A stretch of DNA of 6,087 nt. It comes from an uncultured Methylocystaceae bacterium. Lineage in GTDB: Bacteria; Pseudomonadota; Alphaproteobacteria; Rhizobiales; Beijerinckiaceae. Position numbers and translations under genes: made by a program. The notes under the pieces are model-generated. The model ran no database searches. It was not told the DNA's origin and saw only the letters and a program-made list of their open reading frames with translations. Numbering within the stretch: the first letter of the stretch is position 1; each line of letters begins with the position of its first letter. Positions 1-6,005 of this stretch are shown piece by piece. The stretch spans positions 1 to 6,087 of the forward strand of contig CAMFKC010000166.1 in the NCBI GenBank assembly GCA_945956975.1. Direction: 5' to 3'.

Positions 1-2
1 TT

Positions 3-1187
3 TCCGAACTGGGCCAGATCCGGCGGATGAAAGCGGAGCGCGCCGAGGATGGACGCCCGCTGCTGGTCGGCGTCGCCGGCTGTGTTGCGCAGGCGGAGGG
101 CGCCGAAATCCTGCGACGCGAAGGCGCGGTCGATTTCGTCCTCGGACCACAGGCATACCACCGGCTGCCGGAAGCGCTGGAAAAGGCGCGCCGGGGCGAA
201 CGCGCGCTCTTCATCGACTTTGAGACGGACGAGAAATTCCGTGATCTCCGCCGGCCTGCCGGGCATCGGGAGAGCAGCAGACTTTCCGCATTCGTCACGA
301 TCCAGGAAGGGTGCGACAAGTTCTGCAGCTTCTGTGTGGTTCCCTATACGCGCGGGGCCGAAGTCTCGCGTTCCGCGCTGGATATCGTGGCGGAAGTCGA
401 GCGTCTCGCGGACGCCGGTGTGATGGACATCACGCTGCTCGGCCAGAACGTCAACGGCTATCGATGGGAAGGCGCCGGCGGCGCGTGGACGCTGGCGCGG
501 CTGTTCGAACGGCTGTCCGATACGTCCGGCCTGGCGCGCCTGCGCTATACCACGAGCCATCCGCTCGATATGGGCGATGACCTGATCGCTGCGCATCGCG
601 ACCTGCCCAAGGTCATGCCTTACCTGCATCTGCCGGTGCAGAGCGGGTCCGACCGCATCCTGAAGGCCATGAACCGCCGGCACACGGCGCGCGACTACTT
701 GAAGCTCATCGAAAAGATCCGCAACGCGCGGCCCGACATCGCGCTTTCATCAGATTTCATCGTCGGCTTTCCCGGCGAAACGGACGCTGATTTCCGCGAC
801 ACGATGCGCCTGGTCGAAAACGTCGGTTTCTCGAGCGCCTTTTCGTTCAAATATTCGATACGCGCAGGCACGCCCGGCGCCGAACTCGGCGATCAGGTTT
901 CGGAGGAGGCAAAGAGGGCGCGGCTCGCGGAACTCCAGCGCCTGCTGGACGCACAAGCCATCGCGTTCAACGCGTCATGGGTCGGGCAAACCACCGACGT
1001 TTTGTTCGAAAAGGCCGGACGCCACCAGGGTCAGATCGCCGGGCGCACGCCTCATCTGCAAAGCGTTCAGGTGGACGGACCCATGGAGTTGATCGGAACC
1101 ATCGCGCCGGTGAAGATCATCCGGCGGGGACCTCATTCGCTGTTTGGCGCGCTCGCATCGAGCCATCGCAAGGAGATGCCGGTTTGA
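3..1187 (+). CDS. miaB: tRNA-2-methylthio-N6-dimethylallyladenosine synthase MiaB (5'-truncated by window edge)
   Basis: MiaB is a radical-SAM enzyme that adds a methylthio group to N6-isopentenyladenosine at position 37 of tRNAs reading UNN codons, using two 4Fe-4S clusters. The reading frame is open from base 3 through ATG 27, and the residues before that ATG (SELGQIRR) fit the family, so ATG 27 is internal and the true start lies outside the window. Numbering from ATG 27: the end of the N-terminal UPF0004 domain with the cluster cysteine in GCVAQ (C19); the radical-SAM motif CDKFCSFC (C96, C100, C103; bases 312-335); the family segments LLGQNVNGY (138-145), LHLPVQSGSDRIL (200-212) and DFIVGFPGETDADF (243-256); then a C-terminal TRAM RNA-binding domain at about 318-378. 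The first two UPF0004 cysteines are outside the window. The stop TGA (1185-1187) overlaps the TTG start of the next gene. Family assignment is very secure; the related MtaB/RimO enzymes fit the sequence and the neighbours less well. Confidence 0.96.
   Translation, partial: SELGQIRRMKAERAEDGRPLLVGVAGCVAQAEGAEILRREGAVDFVLGPQAYHRLPEALEKARRGERALFIDFETDEKFRDLRRPAGHRESSRLSAFVTIQEGCDKFCSFCVVPYTRGAEVSRSALDIVAEVERLADAGVMDITLLGQNVNGYRWEGAGGAWTLARLFERLSDTSGLARLRYTTSHPLDMGDDLIAAHRDLPKVMPYLHLPVQSGSDRILKAMNRRHTARDYLKLIEKIRNARPDIALSSDFIVGFPGETDADFRDTMRLVENVGFSSAFSFKYSIRAGTPGAELGDQVSEEAKRARLAELQRLLDAQAIAFNASWVGQTTDVLFEKAGRHQGQIAGRTPHLQSVQVDGPMELIGTIAPVKIIRRGPHSLFGALASSHRKEMPV
1171..1175 (+). promoter_or_regulatory. 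Shine-Dalgarno site deciding the TTG start of the PhoH-family gene
   Basis: AGGAG lies 8 bases before TTG 1184, inside the last codons of miaB. It is the main reason for placing the start of the PhoH-family gene at 1184 rather than further upstream, where the frame stays open but overlaps miaB by about 200 bases. Confidence 0.7.
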
Positions 1188-2245
1188 ACGGAAGAAGCGG
1201 CGCGGGACAGCGCGGGGAATTCGAGCCGTTGAAAGCCGCTTCTGCAGAGAGCGACACGGAAATCACGCTGACGTTCGGCGACAATCGCGTCGCCTCGACC
1301 GTATTCGGTCAATACGACCACAATCTCGCGAAGATCGAGCGGCGGCTCGCCGTCGTTGCGGCCGCCAACGGCAACCATGTCACGCTGAAAGGCGCTGCGG
1401 TAGCTGTGGACCAGGCCCGTCGCGCGCTCGAAAGGCTCTATGCCCGCGCCGCCGCAGGGCATGTCATTTCCCTGGGCGAGGTCGACGGGGCGCTTGAGGA
1501 AACGCTGCTCCAGGGCTCGCTGTTTGCCGACGACGAGGCCGCCGAACCGCAGGGTTTCGAGGAAATCCGGACGCGCAAGCGGCCGAGCGTACGCGCCCGA
1601 ACCAACGTGCAGAGCGGCTACCTGCGCGCACTCAAGAAATTCGAGCTCGTCTTCGCCGAGGGACCCGCCGGCACCGGCAAGACCTGGCTTGCGGTGGGAC
1701 ATGCGGTGTCGCTGCTCGAGCAAGGCACGGTCGAACGGATCGTGCTTTCCCGCCCCGCGGTCGAAGCAGGCGAGCGGCTCGGCTTCCTGCCGGGCGATAT
1801 GCGTGAGAAGGTGGATCCTTACCTGCGTCCAATCTATGATGCTTTGCATGATTTCATGGACGCGCGCATGGTCGAGCGGGGCATGCAGACCGGCATGATC
1901 GAGGTTGCGCCGCTCGCGTTCATGCGCGGCCGCACGTTGACCAACGCCTGCGTTTTGCTCGACGAAGCGCAGAATGCGACCACGATGCAGATGAAGATGT
2001 TTCTGACCCGGTTGGGCGAAGGATCTCGCATGATCGTCAACGGCGACCCGTCGCAGATCGATCTGCCGCCCGGTCAGAAATCCGGCCTCGTGCAAGCGAT
2101 TCAGTTGCTGAACAATGTCGAGGGGATCGGCTACGTGAAGTTTCTTGAAGGCGACGTGGTGCGCCACGATCTGGTGCGGCGCATCGTCGACGCCTATTCG
2201 AAGGCCGAGCGCGCACAGCCCGCCGGCGCTGCGGAACGAAAATGA
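1184..2245 (+). CDS. ybeZ: PhoH-family ATPase (YbeZ-type), KH-like RNA-binding N-terminus
   Basis: This is a cytoplasmic P-loop ATPase of the PhoH family. In E. coli the equivalent YbeZ interacts with the neighbouring YbeY, so a role in rRNA or RNA maturation is likely; its exact reaction is not settled. The 353-residue product starts at TTG 1184, which overlaps the miaB stop (TTGA) and has AGGAG 8 bases upstream. The frame is open back to 977, but that extension lies inside miaB and does not look like a PhoH N-terminus. Residues about 27-100 form a KH-like region (FGQYDHNLAKIERRL at 41-55). The PhoH core follows, with Walker A GPAGTGKT (160-167), the conserved segment ERLGFLPGDMREKVDPYLRP after it, and Walker B CVLLDEAQN (D260, E261), then NGDPSQIDLP. 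The TGA overlaps the ybeY ATG (ATGA). The family name phoH refers to phosphate-starvation induction of an E. coli paralogue; no such regulation is visible here. Confidence 0.95.
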   Translation: MNGRSGAGQRGEFEPLKAASAESDTEITLTFGDNRVASTVFGQYDHNLAKIERRLAVVAAANGNHVTLKGAAVAVDQARRALERLYARAAAGHVISLGEVDGALEETLLQGSLFADDEAAEPQGFEEIRTRKRPSVRARTNVQSGYLRALKKFELVFAEGPAGTGKTWLAVGHAVSLLEQGTVERIVLSRPAVEAGERLGFLPGDMREKVDPYLRPIYDALHDFMDARMVERGMQTGMIEVAPLAFMRGRTLTNACVLLDEAQNATTMQMKMFLTRLGEGSRMIVNGDPSQIDLPPGQKSGLVQAIQLLNNVEGIGYVKFLEGDVVRHDLVRRIVDAYSKAERAQPAGAAERK

Positions 2246-2724
2246 CTGTGCAAACCGAAATCGTCGTCGCCTCGCCGCTCTGGCCTCAGGCAGAATCCGA
2301 AGAAGCGGTCCGACGAGCCATCGCCGCGTCGGAAGCGCTGTTCGAGCCTACCGATGCGGAAGTCAGCGTTCTTCTTTGCGACGATGCGGAAATTCAACGC
2401 CTCAATGCAAAGTGGCGCGGAAAGGATTACGCGACCAATGTCCTGTCGTTTCCATCCGCGGGCCAGCAGGCAGGCGAGGATCATCTCGGCGACATAGCGA
2501 TCGCCTATGAGACCGTGAAGCGGGAGGCCGCCGACGAGGGAAAGGAATTTTCTCACCATCTCGCACATCTGGCGATACATGGCTTCCTGCATCTGCTCGG
2601 GTTCGATCACGAGACAGACGAGGAGGCAGAGGAAATGGAGGGGACGGAGCGCGAGATCCTCGGTCGTCTCGGAATTGCCGATCCATACAGCGGCGAACCG
2701 GCTCAAAAGCAGGCTGTGAGATGA
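2242..2724 (+). CDS. ybeY: Endoribonuclease YbeY, rRNA maturation factor
   Basis: YbeY is a small zinc-dependent protein needed for 16S rRNA 3'-end maturation and ribosome quality control, acting in the cytoplasm. The product has 160 residues, close to the usual 150-180. It carries the diagnostic metal site HGFLHLLGFDH (H113, H117, H123) and the substrate-side segment WRGKDYATNVLSFP with the conserved arginine at R59. HLGDIAIAYE at 81-90 matches the conserved GDI stretch of the family. ATG 2242 shares four bases with the stop of the PhoH-family gene and has only a weak purine stretch before it, so translation is probably coupled to that gene. The stop in turn overlaps the ATG of the CorC-type gene. 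The pairing of ybeZ and ybeY is conserved across proteobacteria and supports a shared function. Identification is secure. Confidence 0.97.
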   Translation: MTVQTEIVVASPLWPQAESEEAVRRAIAASEALFEPTDAEVSVLLCDDAEIQRLNAKWRGKDYATNVLSFPSAGQQAGEDHLGDIAIAYETVKREAADEGKEFSHHLAHLAIHGFLHLLGFDHETDEEAEEMEGTEREILGRLGIADPYSGEPAQKQAVR

Positions 2725-3743
2725 GCGACGCGAGACGCGACAACGAATCGGGCCCTGCACGCACGACCCTGCTCGATCGCATGCGCAATATGCTGGGCCT
2801 GTCTCCCGCTTCGCTGCGCGACGATATCGAAGACGCGCTGGAGCAGCCGCAGAACGACGACTTCTCGCCGCAGGAGCGCGTGATCCTGCGCAATGTGCTC
2901 GAATTGCACGAGCATCGTGTGCGCGACATCATGATCCCGCGCGCAGATATCGTCGCTGTCTCGATTTCCGCGACGTTGGCCGAGGTGCTGACGGTTTTCC
3001 GCACCGCGGGCCATTCGCGGCTGCCGGTGCACGGCGAAACTCTCGATGATCCGCGCGGCATGATTCATATCCGCGATTTCGTCGACTATCTCGCCGGCGC
3101 CGTCGAAGGCGGGATGCGCCGACGTAAGCGCAGCGGCGGGGAAGGCCCGACCGCGGAACAGGACACCGAAAGCCCGAGCGAAAAGCGCACCCAGCGGCTG
3201 GCCTCCGTGGGCGCCCTAGACCTGTCGATGCAATTGACGCAGTCCGGCGTGATCCGCCCGGTGCTTTTCGTGCCGCCGTCCATGCCCGCGCTCGATCTGC
3301 TCGTGAAGATGCAGGCGAGCCGCACGCACATGGCGCTCGTGATCGACGAATATGGCGGGACGGACGGCCTCGTTTCAATCGAAGACGAGGTCGAGATGAT
3401 AGTCGGCGACATCGAGGACGAACACGATATCGAGGAGGAGCCGCGCATCGACCAGATCGGCGACCACGAATTCATGGTGGACGCCCGGGCGGACCTTGCG
3501 CTCGTCACAGAGAAGACGAGCATCGACATCACGAAAATGGCCGAATCGGACGAGGTGGATACGATCGGCGGCCTGATCGCATCCGCGGCCGGCCGCGTGC
3601 CTGCGCGCGGTGAAATCATTCGCATGCCAGCGCATGGCGTCGAGTTCGAAATTGTCGACGCCGACCCACGACGGATCACGCGGGTTCGGATACGGTCGGT
3701 CGAACCCGATTCGAAGTCCGGCGTGGATACTGCGCCGGCGTAA
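2721..3743 (+). CDS. CorC/YbeX-type protein with two CBS domains and a transporter-associated domain
   Basis: This 340-residue soluble protein belongs to the HlyC/CorC (TlyC) family and corresponds by position and architecture to E. coli YbeX/CorC, which has been linked to magnesium/cobalt efflux and, more recently, to ribosome-related phenotypes. Domains in order: a charged N-terminal helix region (about 1-60); first CBS domain (about 68-125, VRDIMIPRADIVAVS and HSRLPVHGE); a basic/acidic linker (about 130-160) longer than in E. coli YbeX; second CBS domain (about 177-235, with MALVIDEYGGTDGLVSIEDE and IVGDIEDEHD); and a C-terminal CorC_HlyC domain (about 245-328, ending in RITRVRIRSVE). The membrane-spanning DUF21 domain of longer family members is absent, so direct transport is unlikely. 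ATG 2721 overlaps the ybeY stop (ATGA), with AGG 7 bases upstream. The family is certain; its physiological role is only inferred. The names corC, ybeX, tlyC and hlyC are all used for such genes. Confidence 0.93.
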   Translation: MSDARRDNESGPARTTLLDRMRNMLGLSPASLRDDIEDALEQPQNDDFSPQERVILRNVLELHEHRVRDIMIPRADIVAVSISATLAEVLTVFRTAGHSRLPVHGETLDDPRGMIHIRDFVDYLAGAVEGGMRRRKRSGGEGPTAEQDTESPSEKRTQRLASVGALDLSMQLTQSGVIRPVLFVPPSMPALDLLVKMQASRTHMALVIDEYGGTDGLVSIEDEVEMIVGDIEDEHDIEEEPRIDQIGDHEFMVDARADLALVTEKTSIDITKMAESDEVDTIGGLIASAAGRVPARGEIIRMPAHGVEFEIVDADPRRITRVRIRSVEPDSKSGVDTAPA

Positions 3744-3835
3744 GGCCCGGGACGGGATAGACCTTCGATGGCGCGCAGACGGCCGGCGACACAGGAAAAG
3801 CTCCGCGCAGCGATGCTGCCGGCCGGCCGGTGACA
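3744..3835 (+). other. Intergenic gap between the CorC-type gene and lnt
   Basis: This is the only sizeable break in the otherwise overlapping gene string. It holds no recognisable promoter and no T-rich terminator. The frame of the CorC-type gene reopens after its TAA and contains a possible 21-codon reading frame (ATG 3768 to TGA 3831-3833), ending two bases before the lnt ATG. Bases 3819-3830 are a perfect 12-base palindrome made of three CCGG units, located where the lnt ribosome binding site would be expected. The lack of a terminator suggests that lnt is co-transcribed with the genes before it. Confidence 0.5.
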
Positions 3836-5443
3836 ATGCAGCGGCTTGCGCACTTCGTCGTCCTCGCCGATGGCTGGCGGCGCGCGGCTATCGCTTTTGC
3901 CGCCGGCGCCATAGGCGCCTTGGCCATGCCGCCGGTCGGCTTCGTTCCGGCGCTGGCCATAACCCTGTCGGTCGCCGTGTGGCTGCTTGATGGATGCGGC
4001 GGCAAGGGGACGCAGGGGCTGCTGCGGTTCCGCCTGCCGGCGGCGGCAGCCGCGGGGTGGTTTCTCGGCTTCGGTTATTTCGTCGGCGGGCTGTACTGGC
4101 TCGGCGCAGCCTTCCTCGTCGAGCCCGACCGCTTCGCCTGGCTTCTGCCGCTTGGCGTTCTCGGGCTGCCTGCGGTGCTCGCAATATTTCCAGCGATGGG
4201 CTTCGGCATTTCCCTTCTTCTTTGGAGTTCCGGCGCGCCACGCGTTCTCGCGCTTGCATTCGGTCTCGGCGTTTCAGAACTTGCGCGCGGCTATCTGTTC
4301 ACCGGGTTTCCCTGGAACGACCTGGGCATGGCGTTCGGGCAATTCGCGCCGCTCGCACAGATCGCCTCGGCGATCGGCCTGCACGGCATGACCCCGATCG
4401 TGATCGCCATTTGTGCTGCGCCAGCAACGCTCGTGGATGGCGAAACAGGCCGCAGCCGCATCGCGCCTACGGCCCTGGCGGCTTTCGCTCTTCTATGCGC
4501 TGCAGGCTTCGGCGCGCTTCGGCTCGGTTCAGGCGCGGTGGGGGCGACCCCCAACGTGCGCCTGCGGATCATGCAACCGAACCTGCCACAGGATGCGAAG
4601 TTCAGGCCGGCCGCCGGTCCCGAAATCCTGCGTCGCTATCTCGACCTGTCTGACCGGTCGACTTCTCCCAGCGTCGCTGGCCTGGTCAATGTAACCCATC
4701 TCGTCTGGCCTGAATCGGCCTTTCCATTCGTGCTGAGCCGTGAACCTCAGGCACTGAAGATGATTGCGTCGACGCTCGGCGGCCACACCATTCTCCTGAC
4801 CGGCGCGATCCGCCTCGATGGGACGCGAAATGACCAGCAGGCCTATAATTCACTTTTGGCCGTCGACGGAGCAGGCGCAATCATCGGGAGCGCGGACAAG
4901 GTCCATCTCGTGCCCTTCGGGGAGTATCTTCCCGCCTCGCGTTTCCTGCGCGCCATCGGTTTGCGGCAGTTCATCGCCCTGCCTGGCGGTTTCACAGCCG
5001 GCGTCTCACGGCGGTTGATGAATGTGCCGGGGCTGCCGCCGTTCCAGCCGCTCATTTGCTACGAGGCAATATTTTCGGGCCAAGTGACGCCGAATGCGCC
5101 GACCGACGGGAGCGAGCCGCGGCCGGCGTTTCTGCTGAACGTCACGAATGACGGCTGGTTTGGATTGACCTCCGGGCCCTACCAGCATTTCGCTCAAGCG
5201 CGTCTTCGCTCAATCGAAGAGGGCTTGCCGCTGGTGCGGGCGGCCAACACCGGCATTTCCGCTGTCGTTGACCCCTACGGCCGGATCGAGAAGGAATTGC
5301 CGCTGGGTGTCGAGGGCATTCTTGACAGCGCGCTCCCCAAGCCGATCGCACCGACGTTTTTCAGCCGCCACCCGGTCGCGCCCGTCGCGGCGATCTACAC
5401 GCTCTTGCTGCTCGCTTCTCTTGCCGGACGCCGCAGGATGTGA
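3836..5443 (+). CDS. lnt: Apolipoprotein N-acyltransferase Lnt
   Basis: Lnt is an inner-membrane enzyme that transfers an acyl chain from a phospholipid to the free N-terminal cysteine of apolipoproteins, the last step of lipoprotein maturation. The 535-residue protein has an N-terminal multi-pass membrane part (hydrophobic stretches from about residue 17 to 230, including GFLPW-like FTGFPWNDLG at 155-164), a periplasmic nitrilase-like domain (about 240-500) and a final membrane helix (about 514-530) followed by a basic tail. The catalytic triad is visible: E293 in WPESAFP, K355 in ADKVHLVPFGEYLP and C408 in ICYEAIF; E363 and E410 match further conserved glutamates. ATG 3836 is preferred because MQRLAHFVVLADGWRRA fits the usual N-terminus of rhizobial homologues. 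GTG 3830 is an in-frame alternative, adding two residues. No good Shine-Dalgarno precedes either start. Identification is very secure. Confidence 0.96.
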   Translation: MQRLAHFVVLADGWRRAAIAFAAGAIGALAMPPVGFVPALAITLSVAVWLLDGCGGKGTQGLLRFRLPAAAAAGWFLGFGYFVGGLYWLGAAFLVEPDRFAWLLPLGVLGLPAVLAIFPAMGFGISLLLWSSGAPRVLALAFGLGVSELARGYLFTGFPWNDLGMAFGQFAPLAQIASAIGLHGMTPIVIAICAAPATLVDGETGRSRIAPTALAAFALLCAAGFGALRLGSGAVGATPNVRLRIMQPNLPQDAKFRPAAGPEILRRYLDLSDRSTSPSVAGLVNVTHLVWPESAFPFVLSREPQALKMIASTLGGHTILLTGAIRLDGTRNDQQAYNSLLAVDGAGAIIGSADKVHLVPFGEYLPASRFLRAIGLRQFIALPGGFTAGVSRRLMNVPGLPPFQPLICYEAIFSGQVTPNAPTDGSEPRPAFLLNVTNDGWFGLTSGPYQHFAQARLRSIEEGLPLVRAANTGISAVVDPYGRIEKELPLGVEGILDSALPKPIAPTFFSRHPVAPVAAIYTLLLLASLAGRRRM

Positions 5444-5467
5444 CTTTCTGCGCCTCGTTCGCGAAAG
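5444..5467 (+). repeat. Inverted repeat (possible hairpin) between lnt and the XRE regulator gene
   Basis: CTTTC-T-GCG (5444-5452) can pair with CGCGAAAG (5460-5467), giving 8 base pairs with one bulged T and a 7-base loop. It starts directly after the lnt stop codon and ends 15 bases before the ATG of the regulator gene. No T-run follows, so it is not a classical intrinsic terminator. It may be an RNA hairpin that affects translation of the regulator, or a DNA operator; its right half includes a CGTTCG (5456-5461), a motif repeated before metK. The function is unknown. Confidence 0.35.
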
Positions 5468-5482
5468 ACCCTGGACCGCAAC

Positions 5483-5893
5483 ATGACCGCTGAGCAGCAG
5501 CCGACCGCCATCGATACACATGTCGGGAACAGAATCAGGCTGCGCCGGTCTTTCCTGCGCGTCAGCCAGGAAAAGCTCGGCGAACATCTCGGCGTCTCGT
5601 TTCAACAGATCCAGAAATACGAAAAGGGCTCGAACCGGATCGGGGCAGGACAGCTCTATCAGATCGCAAGATTCCTCAACGTCGACACCGGCTACTTCTA
5701 CGAGGGGCTCGCATCAGCGAAGCCGGAGGACGCCGGCTTTTCCGAGCGTCAGTCGGATATTCCCTCGGCCGGCATCGAGGACACGACCGACGGCATTGCG
5801 CTCAACCGCGCGTTTGCGCGCATCAAAAGCTCGAAACTTCGGCGCAGGATCATCGACCTCATCACGACAATCGCGGATTCGGACCGCGGCTGA
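5483..5893 (+). CDS. XRE-family helix-turn-helix transcriptional regulator (PraR/PhrR-like)
   Basis: This is a 136-residue DNA-binding protein. An XRE/Cro-C1 helix-turn-helix domain spans about residues 14-71 (VGNRIRLRRSFLRVSQEKLG, then FQQIQKYEKGSNRIG, with the recognition helix at about 39-48). The pattern SQEKLGEHLGVSFQQIQKYEKG is typical of a widespread alphaproteobacterial regulator type. A variable linker (about 77-105) and a helical C-terminus (about 107-132, RAFARIKSSKLRRRIIDLITTI) follow, possibly for dimerisation. From memory, rhizobia carry a regulator of this type between lnt and metK; PhrR of Sinorhizobium and PraR of Azorhizobium/Rhizobium belong to this type, PraR being a repressor of reb genes or quorum-sensing and surface-adhesion genes. 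Orthology is inferred, so no symbol is given. ATG 5483 starts 39 bases after lnt and has only a weak purine-rich stretch upstream. No ligand-binding domain is present. Repeats around and after this gene could be its own operators. Confidence 0.9.
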   Translation: MTAEQQPTAIDTHVGNRIRLRRSFLRVSQEKLGEHLGVSFQQIQKYEKGSNRIGAGQLYQIARFLNVDTGYFYEGLASAKPEDAGFSERQSDIPSAGIEDTTDGIALNRAFARIKSSKLRRRIIDLITTIADSDRG

Positions 5894-5943
5894 ACGTTCG
5901 GCAAAACGAACGAAATAGCCTCACTCGCTTGACGAAACGAACG
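5892..5943 (+). repeat. Cluster of CGAACG/CGTTCG repeats upstream of metK
   Basis: CGTTCG (5895-5900) and CGAACG (5907-5912) form a perfect 6-bp inverted repeat with a 6-base spacer. The longer word AAACGAACG occurs at 5904-5912 and again at 5935-5943, 31 bases apart, or about three helical turns. GAACGTTC at 5892-5899 is itself a palindrome overlapping the regulator stop codon. The spacing suits a DNA-binding dimer, and the adjacent XRE protein is the natural candidate, but this is inference. The hexamer also occurs singly inside several genes of this window, so only the clustering is notable. Confidence 0.4.
5928..5933 (+). promoter_or_regulatory. Possible -35 element (CTTGAC) for metK
   Basis: CTTGAC matches the -35 consensus of alphaproteobacterial housekeeping promoters and sits between the two AAACGAACG repeats. 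The expected -10 position 17 bases downstream (5952-5957, CAGAAG) matches the consensus poorly. Transcription from it would also start inside the leader stem, removing its 5' strand. It is therefore only a weak candidate; metK may instead be read from further upstream. Confidence 0.2.
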
Positions 5944-6000
5944 CGGGCTGCCAGAAGGCGCCAGCTTTCGGCTGCCTGGCGGCGGCCCGACACCAGGAGG
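5944..6000 (+). promoter_or_regulatory. Structured metK leader: candidate RBS-sequestering pseudoknot, SAM/SAH-riboswitch-like
   Basis: CGGGCTGCC (5944-5952) pairs with GGCGGCCCG (5981-5989) in 9 consecutive pairs including one G-U. In the 28-base loop, CAGC/GCTG (5962-5965/5971-5974) can form a small hairpin. The next loop segment, CCTGG (5975-5979), is complementary to CCAGG (5993-5997), which overlaps the metK Shine-Dalgarno. Together these give an H-type pseudoknot that would hide the ribosome binding site. A competing pairing, CGCCAG/CTGGCG (5959-5964/5976-5981), uses the same loop bases and would free it. The stretch 5969-5981 resembles my recollection of the SAM/SAH riboswitch core. 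The pairings are seen directly; regulation by SAM or SAH is inference, and GC-rich DNA produces chance complementarity. Confidence 0.4.
5995..6000 (+). promoter_or_regulatory. Shine-Dalgarno site of metK
   Basis: AGGAGG is a full-strength ribosome binding site 5 bases before TTG 6006. It decides the metK start. A GTG at 6001 is closer but out of frame with the MetK sequence. The first half of the site is complementary to the leader loop at 5975-5979. Confidence 0.8.
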
Positions 6001-6005
6001 GTGGC

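Noticed and set aside
977..1183. N-terminal extension of the PhoH-family protein to 422 residues
   Set aside because: It lies wholly within miaB in another frame, its sequence looks like a GC-rich shadow (many Arg, Gly and His), and TTG 1184 has a well-spaced AGGAG and begins a normal family N-terminus.
1133..2167. 344-codon open frame on the - strand opposite the PhoH-family gene
   Set aside because: It is in exact antisense codon register with the PhoH-family gene. Stops there would need sense codons TTA, CTA or TCA, which are rare in GC-rich genes, so a long open frame is expected by chance; the protein resembles no family I know.
3086..3853. 255-codon open frame on the - strand opposite the CorC-type gene
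   Set aside because: Ser/Arg/Pro-rich composition typical of antisense shadows, and it covers a well-conserved CBS-domain gene.
5895..5912. Intrinsic terminator after the regulator gene
   Set aside because: The 6-bp inverted repeat is followed by AAATAGCC, with no T-run, so it does not look like a terminator.
5894..6005. SAM-II riboswitch or SAH riboswitch before metK
   Set aside because: The A-rich conserved segments of SAM-II and the conserved core of the SAH class, as I recall them, are not present. Only the SAM/SAH-type architecture gave a partial match.
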